64,000 nt of DNA from Taxillus chinensis (Eukaryota > Streptophyta > Magnoliopsida > Santalales > Loranthaceae): the NCBI GenBank assembly GCA_023512835.1, contig JAKCVP010000414.1:44416-108415 (forward strand). The letters are read 5' to 3'. The position numbers were made by a program, and so were the translations under genes. Each line of letters starts with the position of its first letter. Position 1 is the stretch's first letter. Below the pieces are notes generated by a model. That model was given only the letters and a program-made list of their open reading frames with translations. It searched no databases and had not been told where the DNA came from. Positions 22,027 to 33,556 of the stretch are shown here, piece after piece.

Positions 22027-23678
22027 GGCACAGAGTTATGAGGCTCTTTTACGACATGTTCAGGATGCCTGATGAGTCGAGAAGATGCGCCCAGCAAGCT
22101 GGCAGGCCCAGGAGCTCGAAACAAAAGGGTACGTGAAACAGGACGTCTTGGACTCAACAAATGCCATAGCTCTCAGATAAAAACGACGGGGCGTATCACA
22201 GGCGCAAGCGACGTAGCGAATTGCATCTTCAGACATGTCGCACAACCTCGAGCCGCATGGTTGGGGCGCATAATAGCGTGGTGAAGATGGACATGGTGCT
22301 GACGCTTTTTGCATACCGTCGCTGTCTCTATGCCCAAAGCGAGTGTAGTGAGGCAGGCATACTGACAGCAATTGGGCAGAGGGCTGGTGGCTTGCAGGGT
22401 TGGGCAGGTCTTGGCCCCTCGGCGTTGGTAGGAGCCGTCGTCGAGGCTACCAGATCGCCCATGACGATCAGGAGGAGTTCAAAAAGCATCATCGGGCGGT
22501 CGTGGGCAGTCCGCTCTGCCCACTCTGCGGCCCAAAGTCGTGGGTCTAGCTCAGGGCGCGGATGACGACGGCGGTGACTGCTTGTCTCATGGATTGTTTG
22601 CGGGCTCCGGTGGTCCAAACAGGCAGAAACAGGGGGGGCCATTCTCGGGCGGAGGAGCAGACAAGTATGACGGTGAAGGCCTAAGATGATGAGGGCTGAT
22701 CAGAATGAAGTGTCTCGCTTGCATGCCTATGACGGGGCAAGGCAGCGCTGATGATCGAATGGGCGACAGATGTCACCTCGGCTCAGCTGGGCGGTCGCAC
22801 TGGAGAAAGGCAGTGAACCTTGGTGGAGCGGCTGCATAACTATGAAGCGGTGCTGGTGTCGTACGGACAGCTCGGGCGCAGAGAGGTTGCAGGCAAAGGC
22901 CGACTGGCAGGGCACCAGAACAAAAAACGGCAGGATGAAGTGGCACGACGGGGTGGTGAGCCGGTGCTCCGTGTGCGAGAGAGATGCCGAGGCCGAGGGC
23001 GCCCGCAGAGGTGGTTGGCAGAGGGGCGATGGAGACAGAGAGGCAGAGAGAGACAGCTGGCGCGGACGAGGTGCAATTTGAAGGGCCCTGTGCGAGGTGG
23101 CAGGTGCGATGGGCGTGTTGTGTGTATGTGTGTGTGTGCAACCACAAACCACGGCGCCTTCCCAATGTGCAGACTCCATCGGCCTCGCCATGCTCTGCCT
23201 ATATACCATCTTGCCAACGATGGCCGCACCGTCCCTCGACCTCCTTATCCCTGCGCCCCCGTGACGACGCCTGCCGCTCCACAAGCCCCCCCTGTGCAAC
23301 TCAACCCGGCCACGGATTAGAGTTACACTAGCATCTGGTTGTCGCTTGTGCCACACTGCCAGCAGCAGATATCAGACACCATTTGCACATTCAGCCAGTG
23401 CAGACGCCTAAACACTCTGGTCTGACGACAACGACTTCGCCTTCCACGGCCTGCCATTGCTCCGCCGCCATGGCTCGAGTCTGGACCATCGGCACTTTGT
23501 CATACAGGAGCCTCGCCAGATATTGTCCGCAGAGCCCCCCCGTCAAACACGAGCTTCTGGCAGTCTACCGCGTCATTTTCCGCCTGTTGCAGCACCACCA
23601 CCACCAACAGCACTCACGCCGCCCTCCATCCCACACATGCCATTCCGCCCATCCCACTTCATGCCACTCCGCTGAGGC
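22027..23678. promoter_or_regulatory. Long divergent promoter and leader region
   Basis: About 1.65 kb between the DUF3431 start (minus) and the Zn2Cys6 regulator start (plus). Overlapping open frames on both strands reflect GC-rich low-complexity sequence and I do not support them as genes. A (TG)n tract lies at about 23116-23139. Long upstream regions are common for fungal regulators, so much of this may be 5' UTR and promoter of the gene at 23679. Confidence 0.4.
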
Positions 23679-25343
23679 ATGCCGTCCAAGGGCTCTGTTC
23701 TACCCAACAAGGCCACCGCCGGCTGTCGCAACTGTCGCAACCGGAGAATCATTTGTGACGGTGCCCAGCCATGTCGCAAGTGCCAGCAGAAAGGCCTTGA
23801 CTGCGAGTGGGGCAAGGGCCGCATCAAGATCCGTTTCAAGGACGAGACGAGGAAACTGCAGGAGAAGCACGCGGAGAGAATCGCTGCTGTCTCCCCCTCC
23901 GCCTCTGCGCCACTCAACCTTGAAGATGGAGCCGCATCCTCATCGCTTGTCCAAGTCAGATCCGCCCCTCCCTTCCCTACCGCCCTTGCCCTCACCACAT
24001 CCGCCATGGCCGAAAAACTCTTCTTCGACAGCCCCAAGGACAGCATGTTTGGCATGCTGCAAGACCCCTGGATCACCACAAACTTTGGTGACACCCTCGA
24101 CACCGCCGGCAAACCCTACCTGAGGCTCGCAATTGAAGTCATTACCATGTCTAGCTTTGCAAACTCCATGAAGCGAGCTGACGCCGAAAGGGCGGCAGCA
24201 GTTGCATCTATCAAATGCGCCCGCGAACTGCGCAGTACCTTGGCGAATTGGCAACCTGGTGCTTGTACGGATGACCTGCTATTTGCCATTCTGCTCCTGG
24301 TCACCAACGAATTTGTTGTCTACAAGTACAAGGGCCCAAATGTCGAGCCTGATATTCGGATGCACGTAAAGGGTGCGCTCGCCGTTGCTGCGCATTCCTT
24401 TAGCAACGGCCAGCTGACGCAACGTCAAAAGAATCTAATGTCAACGTTGCGGCTGGACGCAGGCTGGGATTGCATGATTGCCGGACTGCCTCTGCCAGCC
24501 TTCATGTATCCCAAAGATGATCCGACCAACGAGTGCAGTCTCGAGGACCAGCTTGAGGCTCTGTACATGAAAGGCGTCAGCCTCAGAGCCGAATCTCGCG
24601 CTGCGCATACTGATCCCGACGACGGTCCCGCCAAGCTTGAGACCATTACCAGGCTGATTGACGAGGCGCAAGCTATGTCGGGTGGACTTGGCAACTGGAC
24701 TGAAAGTTTTGTCGTCAAATACGATATGCGTATTGTCGGTGCTTCTTATGAGATAAGCGATCCCAGCGCAATCGATAGCCTAGAGGTCTGGCCTGGCACT
24801 ATCATACTTTGCGGTGGTGCCGATATGGCATCCTATTTTCGGCTGGGCAAAGCACACCAGCTGAGGATTTTCGCGCTATCGATTGTCATTCGCGGTCTCT
24901 GTTGGATGAAGATGCGTCACGAGTCAAGACGGGCGCGCGGCTCTTTTTCGCGCCAACCTGAGCTTGCGCTTGCCATCTACATGCTCAAGGAGACGGTCAA
25001 CATTCTGTGTGGCATGTTGACGGTTGTGCTAGGTTTGCATTATGCGGAGCACCTCCCTGCAGAGCTTGCGCATTTGAAGAGTTTGGGCCTCAGCGGGGGG
25101 TCTCCCTTCTCACTCGTAGCTTGGGGCAACATTCTTCTGACCGTTGAAGGACTCCCGGATCTCCAAAGGCGGTGGATCATTGGCCGCATGAGATACGTCG
25201 GTTCTGCGCTAGGGATCAGGATCGCCACGTTTTTCACATACCAGCCACCTTCGCTGATCTTCCCAAATCCAACTGTGGCTGTAGACCAAAGATTCGGTCC
25301 TGTTGCGAAACAGCACGGCCTAGAAGGGCTCCTAAACGGCTAG
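23679..25343 (+). CDS. Zn2Cys6 transcription factor 1 (single exon)
   Basis: Single exon, 554 residues, ATG at 23679. The GAL4-type zinc cluster is complete near the N terminus: Cys16, 19, 26, 32, 35 and 42 (C-x2-C-x6-C-x5-C-x2-C-x6-C). A basic linker GKGRIKIRFKDETRKLQEK follows. The rest is the helical fungal-specific regulatory region with SLEVWPGTI and LQRRWIIGRMRYVG near the end. It should act in the nucleus as a DNA-binding regulator; the target genes are unknown. The 13-exon regulator at 33767-36187 shares FKDET, EVWPG and LQRRW-GRM-Y-G, so the two belong to one subfamily although their exon structures differ greatly. No neighbouring biosynthetic genes suggest a pathway. Confidence 0.9.
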   Translation: MPSKGSVLPNKATAGCRNCRNRRIICDGAQPCRKCQQKGLDCEWGKGRIKIRFKDETRKLQEKHAERIAAVSPSASAPLNLEDGAASSSLVQVRSAPPFPTALALTTSAMAEKLFFDSPKDSMFGMLQDPWITTNFGDTLDTAGKPYLRLAIEVITMSSFANSMKRADAERAAAVASIKCARELRSTLANWQPGACTDDLLFAILLLVTNEFVVYKYKGPNVEPDIRMHVKGALAVAAHSFSNGQLTQRQKNLMSTLRLDAGWDCMIAGLPLPAFMYPKDDPTNECSLEDQLEALYMKGVSLRAESRAAHTDPDDGPAKLETITRLIDEAQAMSGGLGNWTESFVVKYDMRIVGASYEISDPSAIDSLEVWPGTIILCGGADMASYFRLGKAHQLRIFALSIVIRGLCWMKMRHESRRARGSFSRQPELALAIYMLKETVNILCGMLTVVLGLHYAEHLPAELAHLKSLGLSGGSPFSLVAWGNILLTVEGLPDLQRRWIIGRMRYVGSALGIRIATFFTYQPPSLIFPNPTVAVDQRFGPVAKQHGLEGLLNG

Positions 25344-27403
25344 TCGAGACGAAGAGGATGCGGATGCTGCAGATTCAAGGTCACGATCACGAGGTCAGCA
25401 AGTGCTGAGAGCTCTGGTGCGCAGTCTTGCTGTAACGGTCTGGACCATGGCGGGAGCAAGGGAAAGCTGGAAGCGTTCACGATAATGTTCATGTGGACGG
25501 GCAACGCCATTAATACTAATGACAGGGACCCCAAAAGGTCCCTCCCCTAACGTGATGATGAGAGAAGTCACGCTGGGTCGATCTAATACTCTGACTACCA
25601 AAAAATGGACAGACAATGTCGCTGAAGACGATACGCTCAGGGGTCGCACGCTTATACAGAGTTCAGGAACGGGCTAGCTCGAGATGGGATCGTCTGGCGT
25701 CCGTGGAACTTGCAGAGCGGATCCTGTCATGTCCAAGGACACTAGATCTGGTGCCTGTCAAGATCACTGTTTGCATCCGAGGGTGGTCCCTGGTCAAAGG
25801 GCCCTACTTTGTGGGCGCGACAGTCTTGAGGAGCGGTCGACAGGCAGATGATGCGGCTGCCACCGTGCCCGCTCTTCCGTGCAATCTTGCGTATGGATGA
25901 GAGGATGTCGGAGTAAGCGAGCGGCATGCGGACGACAGCCAGGTTTGACGTCGAGGTCGCAGCTGGATGGCGAGACGGGAAGGATCCCATCGACGAGACG
26001 ATTCTAGCTTCCAGTAATGCGTTTCTACAATGAGCAACGAAGCAACAGTCCAATGAAAAGGAACGCTACGACTCACGAGTGCGGGAGAGTGACAGGCACG
26101 CGTAGCAGAATCGTGTGATGCTGTACAGATTGTGGAAAGTGACGATGCTCCGCCGTCGGGTCGAGGGCTCGGTATCCGCCTATCTCATGGCAGCTGCAAA
26201 GTCTCCACAGCAGATTATGCAGGTCGTGCCGCCTTTGCAGACGATCGCTGCTGCAGAGCAAATCGGCAGGCAGGGCATGGGCTGCTGTCTCGAAACGTAA
26301 TCATCGGAGCGCAGTATGGAGAGGTGGGAGAGGCGCGAGAGACAAGGTGAGGTCGCCCTCGGCCTCTATGACCTGCCCGATTGGGCCATGTCCGGCTCCG
26401 GCGCTGCTCCCACTACTACCACTCCACCAACGCTCCCACGCCTCCTAATGTGCACGAGCTGGCCTCCCTCCGCCCGCAAGGTGCTGTCCGGGAAGGTTCC
26501 ATCGATGCGCTTGACAGATCCAAGCCACAAACTATTCTCCTTGCAACAATCCTCCTCTTGCTGCCTCTGCTGCTTGACGCCTGCTACCATGTGTGGCCTG
26601 TCACATCATGCGCCCACGTCGCATCGCCAGGCACGACATATCTAACGCCCACCTATCTGATCGCTATCTGACGCCCTCTGTGTCTTCCTAGTGGTTCAGC
26701 TTCCCCGCAAAGGGCTTGGCATTTTCGCTTCGTTCGAGCCGCCATACCATGATTCGCCCACTTGCTCCAACGTCGATGTTACCCAGAGGCTTGTACGAAG
26801 ATAAGCCCTCTGGGCAAGCCTTGGGCGCTGCAACGAAGCTTGGTCGCTGTCTCTTCATCCGCCAATGTCGACGTTTCATTGTCATCCAAGGGCTCTCTTC
26901 CGATTTAGGCGGCTGACTCGCGCGATGATAATCTGCAGACGATGGAAAAGTGTGGGCCATCGGGAGCAGGACGAGGTCGAGCGCCGACGCCTGGTCCATA
27001 TCTCTCCTCTGCCACCAACCAATTGCCTTCATGGCCGCTGCAGTCAATAGAGCCTCGTAGCGCGATGCCAGACTTCAGGGACCATTTGACCTGCTTATTT
27101 TGCCCTGGCCGCATACGCCACACTAAGGATAGCCTTCAAGCAAACGCCATGCGGCAGCTCAACGCTAGCGTTCTTCCCTGGACTTGTCACACGCCTGCCG
27201 ATCTCAGTACTGTACAGTCTACTAGCGAGAGCGCTACTTTGTTGCTACCTCCCAGAAGGAGCTTGGACAATGGTTCTTTGATGCGCTCTGCTCGCTTCTG
27301 GCGTCCGACTGGTCTGAGGTGATTGTTGCCGTCGGCCAAAGGTAGGGTAGGATTAGCTCCATGTGTGGTATGGACATAAGAATGCCGTCGAGAGACAGGC
27401 ACT
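25344..27403. other. Long intergenic region
   Basis: About 2 kb with no supported gene between the regulator and the aspartic protease. Open frames on both strands are short or overlapping and show no domains. It probably contains the 3' flank of the regulator and the upstream control region of the protease. Confidence 0.4.
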
Positions 27404-27409
27404 TATAAA
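27404..27409 (+). promoter_or_regulatory. TATA box of the aspartic protease gene
   Basis: TATAAA lies 84 bases upstream of the protease ATG at 27493, followed by a pyrimidine-rich stretch and a CACCATCAAT start context. Spacing is right for a TATA-driven fungal gene, common for strongly regulated secreted enzymes. Confidence 0.55.
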
Positions 27410-27492
27410 GACGTGCTACTCCCACAGTACTTGGTTTTGGATCATCGCCATCTCCTCCCTTACAATCCGCATTACTCACAAACACCATCAAT

Positions 27493-28731
27493 ATGATGCA
27501 CAAGGCAATCCTCATCGGTGCTGCGGCCGCCATGGCCAACGCTGCTGCCCTGCCCGTTCCCTCTGAGCAGTTCTTCACGATTCCCCAGGTCCACCCCAAG
27601 CCTCTCCCTGTGGGCCCCATTGCCATGTCCAACACCTACGCCAAGTACGGCAAGAGCCACGCTGTCCCTGCCGACGTCAAGGGTGAGTTTCTGTGTGCGC
27701 CCGCGGGCATTCCGGATTGAAATGCTGACCATCGAACAGCCGCCGCCGCTGCTGCTCAGACTGGTACTGTCGAGGCTGACAATCAGCCATATGACTCATC
27801 GTATCTCAGCCCCGTCACCGTCGGTGGCACCACGCTGAACTTGGACTTTGACACTGGTTCTTCTGATCTGTGGGTCTTCTCCAGCAGCTTGTCGGCCAGC
27901 ACTCGCAGCGGCCACAGCTACTACAAGAACACCGGCACCCGCCAGTCTGGCGAGACGTGGCAGATCCAATACGGTGACGGGTCCGGAGCCTCTGGTGTCG
28001 TCTACAGCGACAAGGTCGTCATTGGCGGCGTCACTGCCACCTCGCAGGCCGTTGAGGCCGCCACTTCGGTCTCGTCGGAGTTCGCCCAGGATGCCAGCGA
28101 CGGTCTGGTTGGTCTTGCTCTCCAGAGCATCAACACCTGCAGCCCCAGACAGTGCAACACCTTCATGACCACTGTTGGGTCCAGCCTCAAGTCGAACCTG
28201 TTCGCTGCAACGCTTAAGAAGGGCCAGGCCGGTAGCTACGACTTTGGCTACATTGACAGCTCCAAGTACAGCGGGTCCATTGCCTACACCAGCGTCGACA
28301 CCAGCAACGGATTCTGGGAATTCGACACCACCGGCTACGCCATTGGCACTGGTTCCCAGACCTCATCGACCATTGATGTCATTGCTGACACTGGTACTTC
28401 GTTGATCTACCTCCCCGACAGCGTTGTTAGCGCCTACTACAAGAAGGTGTCTGGGGCCAGCTACAGCTCGTCGCAGGGTGGTTACACCTTCCCTTGCTCC
28501 GCCACTCTTCCCAGCTTCTCCGTCTACTTTGCGGGCGCCAAGCACACCGTACCCGGCTCATACCTCAGCTACGCTCCCATCAGCAGCTCGACCTGCTTTG
28601 GTGCCATCCAGAGCAACTCTGGTCTCGGGCTGTCGATTCTGGGAGACTCGTTCCTCAAGTCGCAGTATGTTGTCTTTGACGTTGGCAACTCGCGCATTGG
28701 TTTCGCGCAGCAGGCTGGCGTCAGCGCTTAG
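27493..28731 (+). CDS. Secreted pepsin-type aspartic protease (A1 family)
   Basis: Two exons (27493-27682, 27740-28731) join across a GT-AG intron to 393 residues. The N terminus is a signal peptide ([19 protein letters not shown]) followed by a propeptide of about 50 residues. The mature enzyme has both catalytic aspartates, DTGSSDLW (Asp100) and DTGTSLIY (Asp279), and the flap tyrosine in YGDGSGASG (Tyr140). A CSPRQC loop and a late CSATL/TCFGAI cysteine pair suggest two disulfides. It is closest in character to penicillopepsin/aspergillopepsin-like proteases and would digest proteins outside the cell at acid pH. A TATA box lies 84 bases upstream. The length and all motifs are normal, so it looks fully functional. 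Confidence 0.93.
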
Positions 28732-29788
28732 GCGGCTTCTCCCGGCGGCTTGGGTTGGTTTTAGAGTTGTGGTGGCGGAGGTGATGGTCGTTTAGGTTGC
28801 AGCATAGCCAGCGTGGCGCTTGGATTAGCTCCCTATTTTCCGTTTATCTTTTCTTATGATGAAAATGAATGATTCCATGTGATGCTTGCATGATATGAGC
28901 TTTGGATCCTCTTTTCTTTTCTTCTTCTTCTGCGCCTTCTTCCGCATCTTTTCGTTGTCCTAACCTCTTTTTCACTCAAATCCGTTGTCTGCCAATGACC
29001 TCTTCAGCTCGGTTTGTTTTTGTCGCCGTTCTTCGTTTGGACTCTTGAAGTCACGCAGATTTCTGTGAGGAGGCTGAAACATCAAGGTTTTGGCAGAACA
29101 TGTGAACAGTCTCATCGCTGTGATAGCATGTGCATGTTCACGTCAGGTGGACGCGTAGTCGCCTGGGCGCCTTCCGGCAGCACCTGCATCACCCGCCCGG
29201 CCGTTTGAAACGTTCCGTCACATACTGTACCTAGGTACAGTATACAGCTCAAGGCTGCAAGTGCGACTTGAAGTTGATGTTGGCCTGGAGTACTGTCTGT
29301 ACCTGGGCAGGTCGTGGCAGGCGTGAAGATGTCATGGAGTCAGGAACTGTTCATTACTGATTTCGGTATTTTATTTGTGCGCTAGGATTCTCTGGGATAA
29401 GTAACAGTTTGATCGTACCCGTCGTGCCCGTACACGCCGGACTACGAGCCGCGACATCGTCGGCGCCCTCCATCTACTGTCTACTATACAGAGCAATGTT
29501 AGACTGAGCTATCAGGTACCTAGTGCTTTGCGTCTGTTGATTTTCAGCTTCACCTTTCCATCTCGTACTCTCATGGTGCTTCAAGTGCAATGCTCAATCA
29601 CTGACTTGCATGTCCACAACCTCAAGGGACAACACAACAGAGCGCAAGCGAGCCCAAGGCTTTGAATCTAGACTGGTCCCGCACATGCCATGACAATCCT
29701 AGACATCTAGTTACAATCCTACAAAAGGTCACAGCTTGACGAATAACACCCACCACGCAGCTCCCCAGCAAACAGTAAAGCACCTACC
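28732..29788. other. Intergenic, nothing recognised
   Basis: About 1.06 kb between the protease and the broken esterase. Pyrimidine-rich runs lie at about 28905-28975. No gene is supported. Confidence 0.4.
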
Positions 29789-31123
29789 ATGGCCTCCCAC
29801 ACCCCCAACCCCTGACCCTCACGCACTACGCAACCCTCACCCTCCTCCTCCCCCTCCTCCTCATCAAGTCAACCCTCCACTTCCTAGCGCATCTGCCCCG
29901 CCCTACCTCCACCACCCCCCTCGACACGAAACCATGGCTCACGGCGCTAAAACTCCAATTCATCAAATCCTGTGCGCGAAACGCGATTGCAATTCCACTG
30001 CCCATCGCCCAGGCCCTCCAGCGCACAACGGGCGAGACTGTGCGCCGGTACGTGGAGCAACACAAGCTAGGCGCACGCTATGATGTTCTTGAGTTGAGGC
30101 TTGAGGAGCAAGGGTGCATGGATGCGAGGGTGCATCTGCTGAGACTGGAATCTGAGTCTGCATCTTCATCAGCCTTGACCTCCAGCACTTCTCCCACTTC
30201 CACTTCCACGTCTACTTCCACTTCCACAGTCACGTCCAGCAACAACTCCATCCCCAAAAACAAAAACAAGATAGTCCTCTATCTCCACGGCGGCGGGTTC
30301 GTCCATGCCCTCTCGCCCACACACATCCCCTGGTCAACTTTCCTCGCGCGCACAGCAAACGCAGACCTCGCAATCCTAGAATACACCATCGCCCCGCCCG
30401 GCGCCTACCCAACTCAACTCGCGCAAGCAGTCGCCGCCATCAACACACTCACAGCAACGCGCTATGCGCCCGAGTCCATCATAATAGCAGGTGATTCCGC
30501 AGGCGGGAACATCGCGCTCGGCCTAGCAGCTCACAGTGTGAAACCTTGTCCCGGCATGCAAAAGCTAAGCCTACAAGGCAAGCATGCCAAGCTAGGCGGT
30601 ATCCTCGCCCTCTCCCCGCGCTGCAGCACAAATACATCAACCCCAAGTTATCACGCCCACGACGCAAGCGATATAGTAGGCAGCCACTCAATGCCAATAT
30701 TTAACCGCGCCTAGCGTCCGCGACGCGAAAATATGGGCCGAAAGCGCTCTGGGCGTCGACGATGAGACACGCACTCACCAAAGGGAAGAAAAGGACGAAA
30801 AGGACGAAAAGAACGGAAAGAATGAGAATGGAAAGGATGGGAATGAAATCAACGACCTGCACAGGAATTTCTGGGCCGCAGATATTCCCGTCGCGCGAAT
30901 CTGTATCGTCATGGGCGCCAGTGAAGTCTACGTGCACGACGCACGGCGCGTGGCGCGCGCTCTCCGGGCAAAGGGCGCCGTTGACGCCGGGAGCGAGGTC
31001 GAGGGGCGTTATTACATCGAGGCGTCGGGCGAGTGCCATGTGCAGGCTGGATTGGAGTTTGCGCTCGGGGTCGAGACGGGGACTGGGTTGCGGGGCTGTG
31101 TGGAGTTTCTGAGGGGCTTTTGA
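29789..31123 (+). pseudogene. HSL-type alpha/beta hydrolase (esterase) with two frameshifts
   Basis: An esterase of the hormone-sensitive-lipase type, similar in layout to fungal steryl-acetyl hydrolases. It has an N-terminal hydrophobic segment (TLLLPLLLIKSTLHFL, about 29840-29890), the oxyanion motif HGGGF (about 30289), the nucleophile GDSAGGN (about 30490), and a late segment with candidate acid and His residues (VYVHDARRVARAL, then ECHVQAG). The ATG at 29789 meets TGA after eight codons. The following frame continues the protein at once, as if one C were missing from the C run at about 29808-29812. A second one-base step at about 30700 leads from the GDSAGG half into the C-terminal half. 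Two low-complexity inserts, Thr/Ser repeats (about 30178-30230) and a Lys/Glu/Asn run (about 30778-30850), sit in the coding part. Confidence 0.68.
30178..30236 (+). repeat. (TTCCAC)n-like microsatellite inside the esterase remnant
   Basis: Imperfect tandem ACTTCCAC/TCTACTTC units code for a Ser/Thr repeat in the esterase frame. The tract lies between the N-terminal region and the HGGGF motif, where homologues normally have a short loop. Such tracts expand by slippage and can create frameshifts. Confidence 0.6.
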
Positions 31124-31415
31124 AAAGGATTTGGACGGGGGCTGAAGGTGATTGTGTAAGAAGGGGGGGGAGGGAGTTTGCATGGCTAAGCGTGGTGGAG
31201 GGGCGAACAAGTATGGCATGTGATGTGTATTGAAGGCGCGCGATTAGAGGGCAAGAACACATTGTACCTACGCGATATCTGATATTAGGGACAAAGTACA
31301 GCAATGAGAATAGACGTCGACCGTGTTCTACCTGGAAATTGAGCCTCTCTCTCCCACCAGACCATTACCACTCCAAGCCCAAAACAAAGCTTCGTTGCCT
31401 ACGACATGACACTCT

Positions 31416-33440
31416 CTACCTCCCACCCTTGATTCTACGTCTGCTGCGCCCCCGCCAAAGCACCAATGCCACCGTTGAGACGACGAGAGAACTAGCCATC
31501 AGGACCAAGATGACGATCAGCAAGATACAAGAAGGCGGAAGGCCATGGTGCTCGCTGACCCGAGGCGCATGCAGGCCATTGATGACATTTGGCTCGAGCA
31601 AGTCATGGTAGACTATCTCTCGGCGTGCAAGTGACGTAGACAGGGACAGCGAGGTGACGGGTTCGACCGTGGTTGCATTACCCGTCGACAGACTGAGGAG
31701 TGAGCTGGTCGGAATTGAAGTGGGCGGCTGCGTCCAGCCAAGTACAGGCTCACTGCTAGGCTCCACATCAAGAGTTCCTGACGAGCACGGGATCGTTCTG
31801 AAAAAGGGCTGGCCGTTCAGGTAGTCTTTGATGGTCTTCGGGCTGCAAGTAGTAATGGCCTCAGTCGAAGTGGGCTTCTGCGTCCAGCGGAGTAGAGGTG
31901 CACTGCTAGGCTCGATGTCAAGACGTCCGGACACGCAGGAGATCGTTCTGTAGACGGGTCGGCCCTGAATGTAGTTTCTAATGGTCTTTGGCCTGCAACT
32001 GCCGGTAGAGCCGATTGGAGTCGTCGTATTTGGCAGTGTCCACTGCTTTGGTAGACTTGGGAGGACTGGAGCTGGAGCCTCGGTCGGAAGTGGAGGCGTA
32101 TTGGTATGATTCAGGTGCATGGCTTGGGTCCTGCAACCTAGCGTCGTGACGGCTGCGTGGCCAAGACCGTACAATTCAGCAACTCTCGGCTCGCAAGTGG
32201 CTACAACGCCGTTCACGGTTGTTGTCCAGATTAATGTCGAGGTTGGCGTATTTATAGGCCGCTTTGGCGTCACCGAGCTCATCAGAATTGGAGTTGACAG
32301 AGACTGCGAACTGGTAGGGCCCACACGGGGATGCTTTGACGGGCAAGGGATTGTCCTGAGACTTGGCTGGCCATTAGGAACGTGGTGGGTTATAGTCTTT
32401 GGCGTGCAAGTAGTCGTCGACGTGGTCGGGCAAGGAATCGTTTTGAAGTCTGGAAAACCATGTCGCCAGTGCTTGCGGACTCTTGGCTTGCAGGATTTTG
32501 CGGCCCTCGCTGACAACAGATTCGCAGTCTCCGTTGTTGCGAGCAGAGGCAGACTCGAAGGATCCACGTCGAGTTTATTTGACAAGCAGGAAACTGTTTT
32601 GCGGACTGGCCTGCCGTCAACAAACACTTTGAGAGTCTTTGGCTTGCAAGTGGTTGAAGCTCCTATCGATGTGCTCGTGTCGGTCGACGCTCTTGCGGCC
32701 GTCGACGCGCTCGCACTGCTTGATTTGGTTAGTTTCAGTGACGCTGATGGGCTAGTCGGGGTTGAGATTAACGACGGCGTTGATGAGGACGGAGAAGTAA
32801 TGGCAGGATCCACACAAGGGAGTGTCGTGAGGGTTGGCCGTCCATGAACGTATATCTCAAGAGGTCTTGGTGTGCAAGTCAATGAGATGCTGGCCGACGT
32901 TGTTGCGCTTGTTGATGCCACGGTGCCTGGGAATTCCCATATCGCTGGTGGCACGGTCGAGTCTGATGAAGACGCCGGATCTGAAGTCGCATCATCGAGT
33001 ATCGTTGACGGGCAAAATGTTGTGGTAATGCGCTTGCCGCGAACCCACGCTCTCACAGTCCTTGGCTTGCAAGGCTCTATGTCCTTTCTGTTCACTAACC
33101 TTTTTGTGCTCGTCAAAGCTGTCGTGCCCGTCGACGAGGGCAGCGGAGCCAGGGTAAGATCTGTGGCCGTCGTATGGGCTACTGGTTTGCAGTCCCTGGA
33201 CGACCTGGCCATTGCATGGCCACGATAGCGTACTGTCCATGTCGTGAAAGTGCACCGAACCGTGGGTTCTGGGCAATTCACTGGGAATTTCTTCGTAACG
33301 GGAAAGCCATGGATGTACACCGTCCACGGAACTGTGTGGCAAGAAGAGGAAACTGGCGTCGGTGCAACAGTGCTGGAGGCTGCAGCTTCAGTATTGGTTG
33401 TGGTATTTCCCGAGGGGAACAGGTCGTGAGGCGCGTCCAT
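31416..33440 (-). CDS. Single-pass membrane protein with ten cysteine-paired modules
   Basis: Single exon of 674 residues from the ATG at 33440. The protein is built of modules with one cysteine pair 19-22 residues apart: Cys34-56, 63-84, 124-143, 189-209, 265-285, 317-337, 345-366, 416-436, 482-502 and 532-552. The best conserved copies read C-x-P-K-T-I, then Y-x-x-G-x-P, then T-I-x-C. Ser/Thr/Pro-rich spacers separate them, and three copies are followed by LD(V/I)(D/E)PSS. One membrane span (about 638-662) and a basic tail WRGRSRRR end the protein. No signal peptide is visible, and a TATA box at 33557-33562 leaves little room for another coding exon. I know no family with this layout. Inference: a cell-surface or vacuolar adhesin-like or sensor protein with a heavily O-glycosylated ectodomain. 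Confidence 0.75.
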   Translation of the reverse strand: MDAPHDLFPSGNTTTNTEAAASSTVAPTPVSSSCHTVPWTVYIHGFPVTKKFPVNCPEPTVRCTFTTWTVRYRGHAMARSSRDCKPVAHTTATDLTLAPLPSSTGTTALTSTKRLVNRKDIEPCKPRTVRAWVRGKRITTTFCPSTILDDATSDPASSSDSTVPPAIWEFPGTVASTSATTSASISLTCTPRPLEIYVHGRPTLTTLPCVDPAITSPSSSTPSLISTPTSPSASLKLTKSSSASASTAARASTDTSTSIGASTTCKPKTLKVFVDGRPVRKTVSCLSNKLDVDPSSLPLLATTETANLLSARAAKSCKPRVRKHWRHGFPDFKTIPCPTTSTTTCTPKTITHHVPNGQPSLRTIPCPSKHPRVGPTSSQSLSTPILMSSVTPKRPINTPTSTLIWTTTVNGVVATCEPRVAELYGLGHAAVTTLGCRTQAMHLNHTNTPPLPTEAPAPVLPSLPKQWTLPNTTTPIGSTGSCRPKTIRNYIQGRPVYRTISCVSGRLDIEPSSAPLLRWTQKPTSTEAITTCSPKTIKDYLNGQPFFRTIPCSSGTLDVEPSSEPVLGWTQPPTSIPTSSLLSLSTGNATTVEPVTSLSLSTSLARREIVYHDLLEPNVINGLHAPRVSEHHGLPPSCILLIVILVLMASSLVVSTVALVLWRGRSRRRIKGGR

Positions 33441-33556
33441 TGTGTCGACGAGTGCAGGAAGCCTGCCTTGACGCTGAACACTGATAGTATGTTTCCTCGA
33501 AGACGTTGATGAGTGTGCGTGCGTTTACCAGACTGTAGGAGGGGCACGTCAAACGC

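Noticed and set aside
22727..23356. Long overlapping open frames on both strands upstream of the first Zn2Cys6 regulator
   Set aside because: All frames are open at once because of GC-rich, low-complexity sequence; no domain, no plausible start context, and they lie in a promoter/leader.
32119..32847. 242-residue plus-strand frame across the repeat protein
   Set aside because: Its apparent repeats mirror the antisense of the cysteine modules; the minus-strand frame is longer, has ATG, TATA box and membrane span.
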